Of a DNA stretch of 7,925 nt, positions 1-6,898 are shown piece after piece. The notes below the pieces were generated by a model. The model ran no database searches. It had not been told where the DNA came from and worked only from the letters and a program-made list of their open reading frames with translations. The position numbers were made by a program, and so were the translations under genes. Numbering within the stretch: the stretch's first letter is position 1; every line of letters starts with the position of its first letter. Source of the DNA: CAYVOX01 sp964453035 (GTDB taxonomy: Bacteria; Chloroflexota; Anaerolineae; Anaerolineales; Anaerolineaceae); NCBI GenBank assembly GCA_964453035.1, contig CAYVOX010000146.1:1-7925 (forward strand), in the 5' to 3' direction.

Positions 1-1289
1 GGGCGAACCGCCGTGCACAACAAATCCTCCACGTTGTAAACATTGCTGTCTTCGTCATTGCTCAACGGCTTGCCCGAGCGTAAAAACACCACCCTGAACG
101 AAAGCGCCCCGGTGTTGCGTACCCGCGCGCGGAACATTTTTCTAACCCTGGGCAGCGGAAAAGAAGCCGGATTGGGATTATTTAACCCGTAGAGGTCGTC
201 GTAATTAATCCTGGAGAGCGTTTCACGGAAAACATCCAGCGCTACCCGCGCCGGCAGGTCCGTCCAGGGCAGCAGTTGATCTTGCGCCTGATCGCGCGCC
301 TGGGCGAACACCGCCGCAAAAACGCGGTGCTCATCAAACACTGGCTGGTTATCAAAAGGCGGCAGCGGCGCAAAAACCGTTGAGTCGTTGCCCCGGTTGG
401 GAATGCGCGCGTAATCGTGCATCTCCTGCAGGTCGTCCGGATCAACCTCCTCGTCCCCCACAATGCGCACCCGCACCTGTTTACCGTCGTTGACCAGTTC
501 GGTTGTTACCACGCGCAGGTTTTCCACGCGGCGCGCCCCCACGTAAGCCACCTGCAGGATATCCGGCAGTTGTCCGATAGAAAACACCGCAAAAACGTTG
601 GATTTTAATTCGATGCCATCGCGCGTGTAGGCGTTCACATCCGTCAGCCGTCGCGTCTGCCGGCGCAGGTCCACCGCGCCGCGAATGCGCTCATACGGCA
701 GCGTAAAAATCAACCCCGGACCGTGCACCGTGGGTGCCGCGTAGTGCTTGCTCACGCCGGTTACATGCGCCATGCGCCGCACCAGGTCCACCAGCGGGCG
801 GATGATGCTCGTTGGTGGGCCCACCAGGCGCTCCAGCACCACCGCGCTGTTAAAGTCCACCACCACCACTCCCGGCCCAACGCGGTGCACCTCTTCAGTG
901 CTGGCAAGCTGCTTGCCATCCTTCACCAGTACCGCCTGCCCGTGCATGCCCAGGATGTAAAAAAGCTGGTGCGCCATGGTCTGGGCCACTTCCACCTCGT
1001 CCTCAACCGGCAGAATCGCCTGGAACGAGGTCAGCAGCAGCCACAGGAAGAAAATCAATGCAAAACCGGCGAACAGGGTAAAAAAGGTGACCTGCAGGTT
1101 CCGGCTGAGCGCTGCTGTCATCACCGGCGGCGGAAAGCCAAACATAAAGAGGAACCAATCCCAAAAATAACCCAGCGTGGCTGAGATTTCTCGCCAGAAG
1201 GAGAGCACGTAAAGCACCAGGGGGGTGATTAATCCCACCCAGATGAGGAGCGTCGCTGTCCTTCTCGGGTGAATGCGGTCTCGGGGCAT
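1..1289 (-). CDS. SPFH/Band 7-like membrane protein, partial (C-terminus beyond left edge)
   Basis: An uninterrupted frame runs from ATG at 1289 to the window edge, giving 429 codons with no stop, so the C-terminus is missing. I see two hydrophobic segments, at about residues 13-32 and 67-90, followed by an acidic stretch (EDEVEVAQ). A region at about 137-240 resembles an SPFH/Band 7 domain: VGPGVVVVD, then VVLERLVG, then HGPGLIFTLPYERIRG, then VDLRRQTRRL and TRDGIELKSNVFAVFSIG. In that family the GPG, VDLR and 'DG..v.v.a...y.i' elements occur in this order. SPFH proteins oligomerise at membranes and organise microdomains or proteases; the specific role here is unknown. The part after residue 300 is not recognisable to me. 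Its own strong promoter lies upstream, so it is probably transcribed apart from the transporter operon. The ribosome binding site is weak (GAGACGG at best). The start is chosen as the first ATG after the promoter. The fold call is by eye and moderately secure; the function is not assigned. Confidence 0.72.
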   Translation of the reverse strand, partial: MPRDRIHPRRTATLLIWVGLITPLVLYVLSFWREISATLGYFWDWFLFMFGFPPPVMTAALSRNLQVTFFTLFAGFALIFFLWLLLTSFQAILPVEDEVEVAQTMAHQLFYILGMHGQAVLVKDGKQLASTEEVHRVGPGVVVVDFNSAVVLERLVGPPTSIIRPLVDLVRRMAHVTGVSKHYAAPTVHGPGLIFTLPYERIRGAVDLRRQTRRLTDVNAYTRDGIELKSNVFAVFSIGQLPDILQVAYVGARRVENLRVVTTELVNDGKQVRVRIVGDEEVDPDDLQEMHDYARIPNRGNDSTVFAPLPPFDNQPVFDEHRVFAAVFAQARDQAQDQLLPWTDLPARVALDVFRETLSRINYDDLYGLNNPNPASFPLPRVRKMFRARVRNTGALSFRVVFLRSGKPLSNDEDSNVYNVEDLLCTAVR

Positions 1290-1323
1290 GCCGTCTCAGT
1301 CGCGCAGTAGAATGTGTGAAATC

Positions 1324-1353
1324 AGTATAGCCTTGGGTTTTGTGATTTGTCAA
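1324..1353 (-). promoter_or_regulatory. Sigma-70-type promoter for the SPFH-like gene
   Basis: Read on the minus strand, a perfect -35 box TTGACA (1353-1348) is followed by an 18-base spacer and a -10 box TATACT (1329-1324, five of six consensus bases). The predicted transcription start is near 1317, leaving a leader of about 28 bases before the ATG at 1289. It lies wholly inside the 83-base gap after the second permease gene. This is the best promoter match in the window and argues that the SPFH-like gene is its own transcription unit, although read-through from the transporter operon is not excluded because I see no terminator in the gap. Confidence 0.75.
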
Positions 1354-1372
1354 GTAAATGAGCCCGCGGCGC

Positions 1373-2230
1373 TTACACCTTGCTGCCGGTTACCCCCATC
1401 CCCTCAATGAACGCGCGCTGCGCAAAGAAAAAGAGCGCAATCACCGGCAGCGTCACCACCAGCGAAGAAGCCATCAGGTAAGCCCAGTCCACCTGGTACG
1501 TGCCCCTGAAGAAGCTCAGACCAAGCATCACCGTGTATTTGGATTGCTCGTGCAGGAAGATGAGCGGTCCCAAAAAGTCATTCCACGCCGCCTGAAAGGT
1601 GAAAATAGCCACCGTTGCCAGCGCCGGGCGGGAGAGCGGCAGGACGATGTTCGCCAGCACCTGAAGCGTGTTGGCGCCGTCCATCTTGGCGGCGTCCTCC
1701 AGGTCCGGCGGGATCTGCTTGAAGGATTGCCTCAGCAAAAAGATGTAAAAGGCGTTGCCAAAAAAGGCCGGCAGGATCAACGGCGCAAAGCTGTTCACCC
1801 ACCCCAGCCTTGAAAACAAAATATACAGCGGAACCATGGTCACCGGGTAGGGCAGCATCAACGTCGAAAGCATCAGCGCGAACCAGAAACCCTTGCCCGG
1901 CGCATTCAAACGCGCAAACCCGTAAGCCACCACCGAGCAGGAAAGCAAGTGCCCGATGATGGAAGACAGCGCGATGATGAGCGTGTTGGCGGCAAAGCGC
2001 CCAAAAGGCAGCACGGTCAGCGCCTCGCTGAAGTTTTGCCAGCGCGGCTGCAGGGGCCACCACACCGGCGGCGAGGCAAAAATCTCATACTCCGGCTTGA
2101 GCGCCGAGGAGAGCATCCAGAAGGCCGGCGCGATGAACGCCAGCCCCGCCAGGCTCAGCAGCGTGTAGCGCAGCGCCTTGCGCCACCCGCGCGGCATCAG
2201 GATCGGCGTCACGCTCCGTTCCGCGTTCAT
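1373..2230 (-). CDS. Carbohydrate ABC transporter permease, MalG-type
   Basis: This 285-residue protein is a membrane subunit of a binding-protein-dependent importer of the CUT1 sugar class. It has six likely transmembrane helices, beginning with one at about 22-43. The cytoplasmic EAA loop that docks onto the ATPase is present at 178-198 (EDAAKMDGAN...IVLP). The C-terminus IEGMGVTGSKV resembles the usual MalG-type ending. Length is normal for the family. The frame stays open further upstream, but I chose ATG at 2230 because it overlaps the stop of the upstream permease gene as ATGA (2227-2230) and has a good Shine-Dalgarno, GGGGGAG (2245-2239), eight bases before it. That arrangement suggests translational coupling and equal production of the two permeases. 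The stop is TAA at 1375-1373. The substrate cannot be told from the sequence; sugars, oligosaccharides and glycerol-3-phosphate are all carried by relatives. Confidence 0.93.
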   Translation of the reverse strand: MNAERSVTPILMPRGWRKALRYTLLSLAGLAFIAPAFWMLSSALKPEYEIFASPPVWWPLQPRWQNFSEALTVLPFGRFAANTLIIALSSIIGHLLSCSVVAYGFARLNAPGKGFWFALMLSTLMLPYPVTMVPLYILFSRLGWVNSFAPLILPAFFGNAFYIFLLRQSFKQIPPDLEDAAKMDGANTLQVLANIVLPLSRPALATVAIFTFQAAWNDFLGPLIFLHEQSKYTVMLGLSFFRGTYQVDWAYLMASSLVVTLPVIALFFFAQRAFIEGMGVTGSKV

Positions 2231-3108
2231 CCGCTGCGCTCCCCCAGGTAAAACACCCAGAAGCGCTGGCTGCGCACCAGCAGCAGCGTGAACGCCAGGA
2301 TAATTGCAAACAACACCCATGCCAGCGCCGAGGCATACCCCATATGGAAAAACTGGAAGGCCTGCCGGTAAATATACAGCACCAGAAACAGCGTGGCATC
2401 CAGGGGACCGCCGTCAGTAGCCACAAACGCGCTGGTGAAGGTTTGAAAAGTGGAAATGACGCTCAACACCAGGTTAAAAAACAGGGTGGGTGAGAGCAGC
2501 GGCAGGGTCACATTCCAGAATTGCCGCCAGCCGCCCGCGCCGTCCATCGCAGCCGCCTCGTACAGCTCCCCCGGGATGGCCTGCATCCCGCCCAGGTACA
2601 ACGCCATCGAACGCCCCCATCCCCAGAAGCTCATCAGCAGCAGCGCCCACAGCGCCCAGTTGGGGTCCAGCAGCCAACGCGGACCTTCAATGCCCACCTG
2701 TGCCAGCAGCAAATTGACCAGCCCACCGTTGGGGTTGAGCATCCACAGCCACACCACCACAAACGCCACCCCGCTGAACACCGTGGGCATGTAGAAAATG
2801 GTGCGGAAGATGCCGATGCCCTTCAAAGCCGGGCGCGCCAGCAGCGCCAGCAGCAGCCCGCCAATCAGGTCAAACGGCACATAGAGCAGCGTATAAGTTG
2901 CCGTCACTTTGAGGGATTGCAGAAAGAGCGGGTCCTCAGCCAGTGCCTGGTAATTACCCAGCCCGATCCATACCGGGTCGCTCAGCAGGTCCCAATCGGT
3001 AAAACTGGCATACAGAGAAAGCGCCATCGGCCCGGCAACGAACAGCAAAAAACCCGCCAGCCAGGGGGCAATCGTCAGGTAAAACGCTATCGCTTCGCGC
3101 CGGCGCAT
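2227..3108 (-). CDS. Carbohydrate ABC transporter permease, MalF-type
   Basis: This 293-residue inner-membrane permease pairs with the MalG-type subunit downstream. The N-terminus MRRREAIAFYL followed by APWLAGFLLFVAGP is typical of CUT1 MalF/UgpA-type permeases that lack the long periplasmic insert of E. coli MalF. Six transmembrane helices are apparent. The EAA loop is at about 184-205 (EAAAMDGAGG...VTLPLL). I chose ATG at 3108. A longer reading from TTG at 3168 adds 20 residues, but that codon sits inside the stable hairpin at 3152-3187, and the added residues do not look like family sequence. There is no Shine-Dalgarno before ATG 3108 (the preceding bases are CCCAACTACGG), which suggests weak initiation compared with the binding-protein gene. 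The stop TGA overlaps the next start by four bases. Confidence 0.92.
   Translation of the reverse strand: MRRREAIAFYLTIAPWLAGFLLFVAGPMALSLYASFTDWDLLSDPVWIGLGNYQALAEDPLFLQSLKVTATYTLLYVPFDLIGGLLLALLARPALKGIGIFRTIFYMPTVFSGVAFVVVWLWMLNPNGGLVNLLLAQVGIEGPRWLLDPNWALWALLLMSFWGWGRSMALYLGGMQAIPGELYEAAAMDGAGGWRQFWNVTLPLLSPTLFFNLVLSVISTFQTFTSAFVATDGGPLDATLFLVLYIYRQAFQFFHMGYASALAWVLFAIILAFTLLLVRSQRFWVFYLGERSG
2239..2245 (-). promoter_or_regulatory. Shine-Dalgarno that fixes the start of the MalG-type permease
   Basis: On the minus strand GGGGGAG lies eight bases before ATG 2230, inside the last codons of the MalF-type gene. Together with the ATGA overlap it decides the start: the 30 extra in-frame residues upstream (beginning MGVVCNYPG) merely shadow the MalF-type C-terminus. 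Confidence 0.7.
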
Positions 3109-3151
3109 CCGTAGTTGGGAAGAAATAATGGCAGGGGTAGAGCCGTGTTTT

Positions 3152-3187
3152 TCCGGGGGCCGTCCCAAACTTCAAACAGCCCCCGGA
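3152..3187 (-). promoter_or_regulatory. Intercistronic RNA hairpin between binding-protein and permease genes
   Basis: In the minus-strand transcript, 3187-3174 pairs with 3165-3152 as 14 contiguous base pairs closed by an 8-base loop (GAAGUUUG). The core is CCGGGGGC/GCCCCCGG. Three pairs are G-U wobbles that would be C-A mismatches on the opposite strand, so the fold fits an RNA made from the minus strand. It begins 14 bases after the TAA of the binding-protein gene. The sequence after the stem is AAAAACAC, not a U-tract, so it is not a normal intrinsic terminator. In sugar-importer operons such as malEFG, a stable stem after the binding-protein cistron is known to protect upstream mRNA and lower downstream expression. 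That role here is inference. Confidence 0.65.
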
Positions 3188-3201
3188 GACACGATTCTGT
3201 T

Positions 3202-4599
3202 TTACTTCTTGATGAGTTTATCCAGCGCGGCCTGGGCATCCGCGGCGGCTTTCTTCATGGTCGCAGCCACGTCCGCCTTGGGATCCAGCAGCACCGTTTC
3301 CAGCGCTTTACGCAGCGCCGGGTCAGCCGTTTCATTCCAGTACGGCGTGAAGGTGTAAGCGCGCGGCGCCAGGTAGTTCAGTTCATTGAGCCACACGCCC
3401 TCGATGGGGTCTTTGGTCAGCCCGGAGGATTCCGCCACGCTCTTCACCGCCGGCAGCGCCCAGTCTTTCCACACCTGCGCGCCCGGTTCACCGGTATAGT
3501 ACGTCAGGAATTTAGCCGTTGCCGCGGGGGCTTTGGCCGTGGTGGCAATGCCAAACCCGCCCCAGAACAACACGTTGGCCCGCGCCTTATCCTTGGGCGG
3601 GGCTGCCACGCCCAGCGAGATGAGCGGGTTGGTCTTGTGCCCGGCCTGCGGCCAACGTCCAAACAGCATCATCGCCGCCTTGCCGGTGCTGAACTCCGGG
3701 TTGCCGCCGCCGAAAGCGCTCATATCCGCTGGCGGGGGCGCCACCTTGTGCTTGTTGTACAGGTCGGCGTAGAATTGCACCGCGCGGATCACTTCGGGGG
3801 AATCCATGTAGCCGGTGAAGGTTTTGCCGTCCTTGCTGATGAGCGACCCACCCGCGGCAGCCACCCAGTATTCAAAGCCCGTGGTCCACGCTGCCGGCAG
3901 CTGCACGCCCCACACATCCGTCTTGCCGTCACCGGTGGTGTCGCGCGTCAATTTTTTGGCCGTATCCAAAAACTCATCCCAGGTCCAGTCCGCCTTGGGA
4001 TAGGCCACTTTGGCATCGTCAAACAGCTTCTTGTTATAATACACTGCCAGCGGAGAGTAATCCTTAGGCAGCAGGTACTGCTTGCCGTCAATCTTGCCAG
4101 GTTCCAGCAGCCCGGGTAAATAGATGGAGGGGTCAAACTTCTCCGCTTTGAGCAGGTCATCTAGCGCCACAAACGCGCCTTTGCTCACGAACATCGGCAC
4201 GGCGTCATCACCCACCTGCATGATATCCGGCGCGGCCTTGGCGGCCAACTGCGTCAGCAGGCGGGCGTAGTAATCGCGCCCTGCCACTGCCTCAAGCTGC
4301 ACAATGATGTTGGGGTTCTTGTCTTCAAAATTCTGGATAATGGCCTGGTGCGGGGTAAGGCCATCGCCGCCGTCACCTGTGCCCACCCGCAGCACCGTCG
4401 TGGCAGACGCCGCTTCGGTTGGCTTGGGCGCCTGGGTTGGAACCGGCGCAGGCGTGGCAGTGATAACCACCGGCGTTCCGGCCACCAGCTTGGTCACCAC
4501 CACCGTTTTTTCCACCGTCACCGGGGTGGGTGTGGCGCAGGCTGCCAGCAGAATCGAAAGCAGCGTCAGCATAGCAAACAACTTAAAATATCGGTTCAT
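3202..4599 (-). CDS. Extracellular solute-binding lipoprotein, family 1 (sugar ABC importer)
   Basis: This 465-residue protein should capture the substrate outside the membrane and deliver it to the two permeases encoded just downstream. It has a lipoprotein signal peptide (MNRYFKLFAMLTLLSILLAAC) with lipobox L18-A-A-C21. A low-complexity Pro/Thr/Val tether follows to about residue 65 (TPTPVTVEKTVVV, then TPAPVPTQAPKPTEA). The mature part has family 1 features: an early F..KNPNI..QLE segment, an APDIMQVGDD segment, and DGKQYLLPKDYSPLAVYYNK followed by LFDDA. Near the C-terminal lobe are FWGGFGIATTAKAP and KFLTYYTGEPGAQVW. Length is typical. ATG 4599 is preceded by AGGAGG with five bases between. 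The linker style resembles Chloroflexota binding proteins. The ligand is not predictable by eye; the aromatic-rich segments (YWVAAAGG, RWPQAGH) fit a carbohydrate. Confidence 0.93.
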   Translation of the reverse strand: MNRYFKLFAMLTLLSILLAACATPTPVTVEKTVVVTKLVAGTPVVITATPAPVPTQAPKPTEAASATTVLRVGTGDGGDGLTPHQAIIQNFEDKNPNIIVQLEAVAGRDYYARLLTQLAAKAAPDIMQVGDDAVPMFVSKGAFVALDDLLKAEKFDPSIYLPGLLEPGKIDGKQYLLPKDYSPLAVYYNKKLFDDAKVAYPKADWTWDEFLDTAKKLTRDTTGDGKTDVWGVQLPAAWTTGFEYWVAAAGGSLISKDGKTFTGYMDSPEVIRAVQFYADLYNKHKVAPPPADMSAFGGGNPEFSTGKAAMMLFGRWPQAGHKTNPLISLGVAAPPKDKARANVLFWGGFGIATTAKAPAATAKFLTYYTGEPGAQVWKDWALPAVKSVAESSGLTKDPIEGVWLNELNYLAPRAYTFTPYWNETADPALRKALETVLLDPKADVAATMKKAAADAQAALDKLIKK

Positions 4600-4604
4600 C
4601 CTAT

Positions 4605-4610
4605 CCTCCT
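4605..4610 (-). promoter_or_regulatory. Strong Shine-Dalgarno of the binding-protein gene
   Basis: A perfect AGGAGG on the minus strand lies five bases before ATG 4599. It contrasts with the absent site before the first permease gene and is consistent with excess production of the binding protein. Confidence 0.8.
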
Positions 4611-4631
4611 GAAACCTTATATGTTGATATC

Positions 4632-4640
4632 ATTTTAGCA
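4632..4640 (-). promoter_or_regulatory. Extended -10 promoter candidate for the ABC importer operon
   Basis: On the minus strand TGCTAAAAT (4640-4632) is a TGn-extended -10 element with five of six bases matching TATAAT. Its predicted start near 4625 gives a leader of about 25 bases that still contains the Shine-Dalgarno at 4610-4605. No good -35 hexamer stands 16-18 bases upstream (CCAACA is the best there), which extended -10 promoters can tolerate. A short inverted repeat, CTTG-TG-CAAG (4663-4672), lies about 20 bases upstream and could be an operator, but four-base arms are too little to claim it. Confidence 0.5.
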
Positions 4641-4716
4641 CGCCGCCCGTCAGAATGTTGGCCTTGCACAAGCTTTACATCATCCAATTCCCCCGTAGGA
4701 ACTCAGCCCTCCCCTT

Positions 4717-5853
4717 TCACCCCTCCATCAGACCCCTCAGGCTGCGGCGCGCCCGTTCCTGCCAGCCGTACTGGGCTGCATCCTGCCGCGCCTGCCCCGC
4801 CAGCCGCTCCCGCCAGACTGCATCCTGCGCCAGTTTTTCCAGCGTATCCGTCCAGCCCGCCAGGTCTTCCGGCGCCACCATGACCGAATTACTCTCGTTC
4901 AACACCTCGCGCAGCACCGGCAAATCGCTGGAAAGGATCGCCCGCCCCACCGCCAGGTACTCAAACATCTTCATCGGCGAACAGATATCCGCGGTATTGC
5001 CCCCACCGCTCACCGCCACCGAACGCTCGTACGGCATCAGCAGCACATCCCCCGCCGCCTGGTAGAGTGGAATGCGCGCGTTTGGCACAAAACCGGTCAG
5101 GTGTACGTTTTCAAGCCCCAGTGCCGCTGCTTTTTGCCGCCAGGCCTCCACGTCAACCGGGTTTCCGCCCACCCACAGGAAGTTAATCCCCGCGTGCGCC
5201 TGTGCCAGCCGCAGCAGGATGTCCATCCCCCGCCCGGCATATAAATGCCCGGTGTACATCGCCGTCAGGCCAGGAGCCAATCCCAGTTGCGCGCGCGCCT
5301 GCCCGGCAGTGGGCAGCGCCGCGTAGCGCTCAAGATCCACACCGTCCGGCGCAATCACCGCCTCGGAATCGCTCACCCGCACGCCAAACTCAGCCTCCAT
5401 CACCCGCCGCAAGGCCTGCGTGATGAACAAGATACGCTTGGCACCCCTTTGCCGCGCAATGCTGCGCCACAACCGCGGACCCACGTTGCCCGTCGGGCGG
5501 TCGTGCGCCTCCAGCAGGATGGGCAGCCCGCGCCACAGCCCCAGCAGCGCCGCCTGCGGCAGCCAGGTGTAAATTGCCTGCGCCCCCCACGCCTGCACCT
5601 GGTTCACGGCACGGAACGCAAAATCATAGCGCTTGAGCAAACGTTGCGCCTTCAGCCAGGTAATTTCAAACGGCGTCAACAGCCCGTATTGCTCCGCCAG
5701 CGTCGGCCAGGCCGCCGCGCGGTTGCCCGGCAGCCACACCCTGATTTCATGCCCCACCTGCGCCAGCGCCTGCGCCACCTTCATCGCCTGGATGGAGTTC
5801 GCTGTGCCAGAAGGCACCTGCGAGGAGGAAATGACGGCAATCTTCATGCGCAT
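4717..5853 (-). CDS. Glycosyltransferase, GT4 family (GT-B fold)
   Basis: This 378-residue protein probably transfers a sugar from an activated nucleotide donor onto a lipid, polysaccharide or small-molecule acceptor at the cytoplasmic face. The N-terminal Rossmann-like half starts MKIAVISSSQVPSGTANSIQ and contains LLEAHD at about 113-118. A linker with IAPDGVD at about 167-173 leads into the C-terminal donor-binding half. There MYTGHLYAGRGMD (199-211) and SPMKMFEYLAVG followed by SSDLPVLREV (from 292) match GT4 conserved segments, with the family's conserved Glu in FEY. Donor and acceptor cannot be inferred. I chose ATG 5853, preceded by a modest GGTAAG; ATG 5847 is equally possible, while TTG 5880 would add nine non-family residues. 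The downstream importer has its own promoter, so this appears to be a single-gene unit with no visible terminator. Confidence 0.88.
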   Translation of the reverse strand: MRMKIAVISSSQVPSGTANSIQAMKVAQALAQVGHEIRVWLPGNRAAAWPTLAEQYGLLTPFEITWLKAQRLLKRYDFAFRAVNQVQAWGAQAIYTWLPQAALLGLWRGLPILLEAHDRPTGNVGPRLWRSIARQRGAKRILFITQALRRVMEAEFGVRVSDSEAVIAPDGVDLERYAALPTAGQARAQLGLAPGLTAMYTGHLYAGRGMDILLRLAQAHAGINFLWVGGNPVDVEAWRQKAAALGLENVHLTGFVPNARIPLYQAAGDVLLMPYERSVAVSGGGNTADICSPMKMFEYLAVGRAILSSDLPVLREVLNESNSVMVAPEDLAGWTDTLEKLAQDAVWRERLAGQARQDAAQYGWQERARRSLRGLMEG

Positions 5854-5889
5854 AATCTTACCACGGACAGGCTCACTCAACTTGCAGTC

Positions 5890-5910
5890 TGTGATACCAT
5901 TGTGCTCACA
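5890..5910. repeat. Inverted repeat TGTGA-N11-TCACA in the divergent intergenic region
   Basis: Five-base perfect arms separated by 11 bases sit between the divergently read glycosyltransferase (starts 5853) and acetyltransferase (starts 5931) genes. The arms resemble CRP half-sites, but the spacing is 11 rather than 6, so CRP binding is not implied. It could be an operator for both genes, or chance. The gap holds no strong promoter in either direction; TGATACCAT (5892-5900) is a weak extended -10 candidate on the plus strand. Confidence 0.25.
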
Positions 5911-5930
5911 TCCTATCTTTTTGGTGCCCC

Positions 5931-6854
5931 ATGCCTGCTATCTCAAGCCGCCTTTTTTTCCACCCTCAAGATCTCCAGCCCCTGCTCAACTGGCTGACCA
6001 CCGCCCGACCGCCGCAGCGCCTCAACGACTTCCCTGCCCTGGTGGATATGCGCGAATGGTTGGCCCTACCCGGGGTGCAGGCGTGCACCCGCCTGTGGTT
6101 CAAAGGGCAGCGCCTGGCAGGCTTCACCCTGGTGGATCCCTACAACAACCTGCGCTTTGAATTTGAAGCACAGTTCCTCACCCCCGACCTCGAAGAAGAA
6201 GTGGTGCGCTGGGGGGAGGACTGCATCCGCCGCGAGATGCAGCGCAGCGGTGAATCCCTCACCCTGGATGCCAGTTGCAGCCAGCAGGATACCGACCGCA
6301 TCGCATTTTTCGAGCGCCACGGCTTCACCCGGCTGGAATTGCGCTCGCTGCACCTCACCCGCCCGTTGAACGCGCCCATCCCCGCCCCGCAGCTCCCCGC
6401 GGGTTTCACCATCCGCGCCGTGCGCGGCGAGCAGGAAGTTGAAGCCCTGGTTGCGCTGCACCGCGCCGCCTTTGGCACCCGGCATATGACGGTAGAGGAG
6501 CGCCTGGCGATGATGAGCGTTCCCGATTACGACCCAGATATGGATTTGCTCGCCGTCGCCCCCGACGGGCGCCTGGCTGGCTACTGCCTGTGCGCCATCA
6601 GCCGCGAGGATAACCTGCGCAGCGGTCGCAATGAAGGCACCACCGACCCGGTTGCCGTACATCCTGAGTTTCAACGCCTGGGGCTGGCCCGCGCCTTGCT
6701 GCTCACCGGCCTGGCTCTTCTCCGGCAGCGCGGCATGGATAGCGCCGCGCTGGGCACCACCAGCCAGAATGACCCCATGCTGCGCGCCGCCCTTGCGGTT
6801 GGGTTTCAAATCCAGTCTGCCACCCTCTGGTTTGAAAAACAGGTATCTGCCTGA
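5931..6854 (+). CDS. GNAT-family N-acetyltransferase with two GNAT domains
   Basis: This 307-residue protein is about twice the size of a single GNAT domain. The C-terminal half (about 158-303) is a recognisable acetyl-CoA-dependent acetyltransferase: FTIRAVRGEQE opens it, a strand with RLAGYCLCAI follows, then DPVAVHPEFQRLGLARALL (239-257). The acetyl-CoA pyrophosphate loop is Q248-R-L-G-L-A253, and SQNDPMLRAALAVGF corresponds to the family's N-x-x-A...GF element. The N-terminal half (about 30-145) has a similar outline ending in AFFERHGFTRLELRSLHL but no intact Q/RxxGxG/A loop, so it is probably a degenerate, structural copy. Tandem GNATs of this size include mycothiol synthase, but nothing here identifies the substrate. 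ATG 5931 is the only start in the frame before a stop at 5892. No Shine-Dalgarno precedes it, so initiation may be leaderless or weak. Confidence 0.85.
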   Translation: MPAISSRLFFHPQDLQPLLNWLTTARPPQRLNDFPALVDMREWLALPGVQACTRLWFKGQRLAGFTLVDPYNNLRFEFEAQFLTPDLEEEVVRWGEDCIRREMQRSGESLTLDASCSQQDTDRIAFFERHGFTRLELRSLHLTRPLNAPIPAPQLPAGFTIRAVRGEQEVEALVALHRAAFGTRHMTVEERLAMMSVPDYDPDMDLLAVAPDGRLAGYCLCAISREDNLRSGRNEGTTDPVAVHPEFQRLGLARALLLTGLALLRQRGMDSAALGTTSQNDPMLRAALAVGFQIQSATLWFEKQVSA

Positions 6855-6898
6855 TCCCCCACCCTCGCTCCCCTTTCTACCCTTATTGGTCTCCTGAA

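Noticed and set aside
723..1184. Plus-strand frame of 153 codons, His/Arg/Gln rich
   Set aside because: Antisense shadow of the SPFH-like gene with no start signals and biased composition.
1003..1353. 116-codon minus-strand frame beginning MTNHKTQGY
   Set aside because: It is a shifted frame across the start of the SPFH-like gene and overlaps the promoter at 1324-1353. The frame from ATG 1289 has membrane segments and Band 7 features and stays open to the edge.
3109..3168. TTG 3168 as start of the MalF-type permease
   Set aside because: The codon is inside the stable hairpin and the 20 added residues do not resemble family N-termini; ATG 3108 begins the usual RRREA...YL sequence.
3152..3187. 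Intrinsic terminator ending the binding-protein transcript
   Set aside because: The stem is followed by A residues in the transcript, not U residues, and the permease genes downstream lack another promoter that I can see.
3115..4119. Long open frame of 334 codons on the plus strand
   Set aside because: It lies antisense to the binding-protein gene, shows Arg/His/Gly-rich sequence typical of GC-rich antisense frames, and has no ribosome site. The minus-strand frame has a clear lipobox and family motifs.
5890..5910. CRP binding site
   Set aside because: The TGTGA and TCACA arms are spaced by 11 bases instead of the 6 required.
6066..6809. Minus-strand frame of 247 codons opposite the acetyltransferase
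   Set aside because: Ala/Gly/Gln-rich shadow; the plus-strand frame has a recognisable acetyl-CoA loop.
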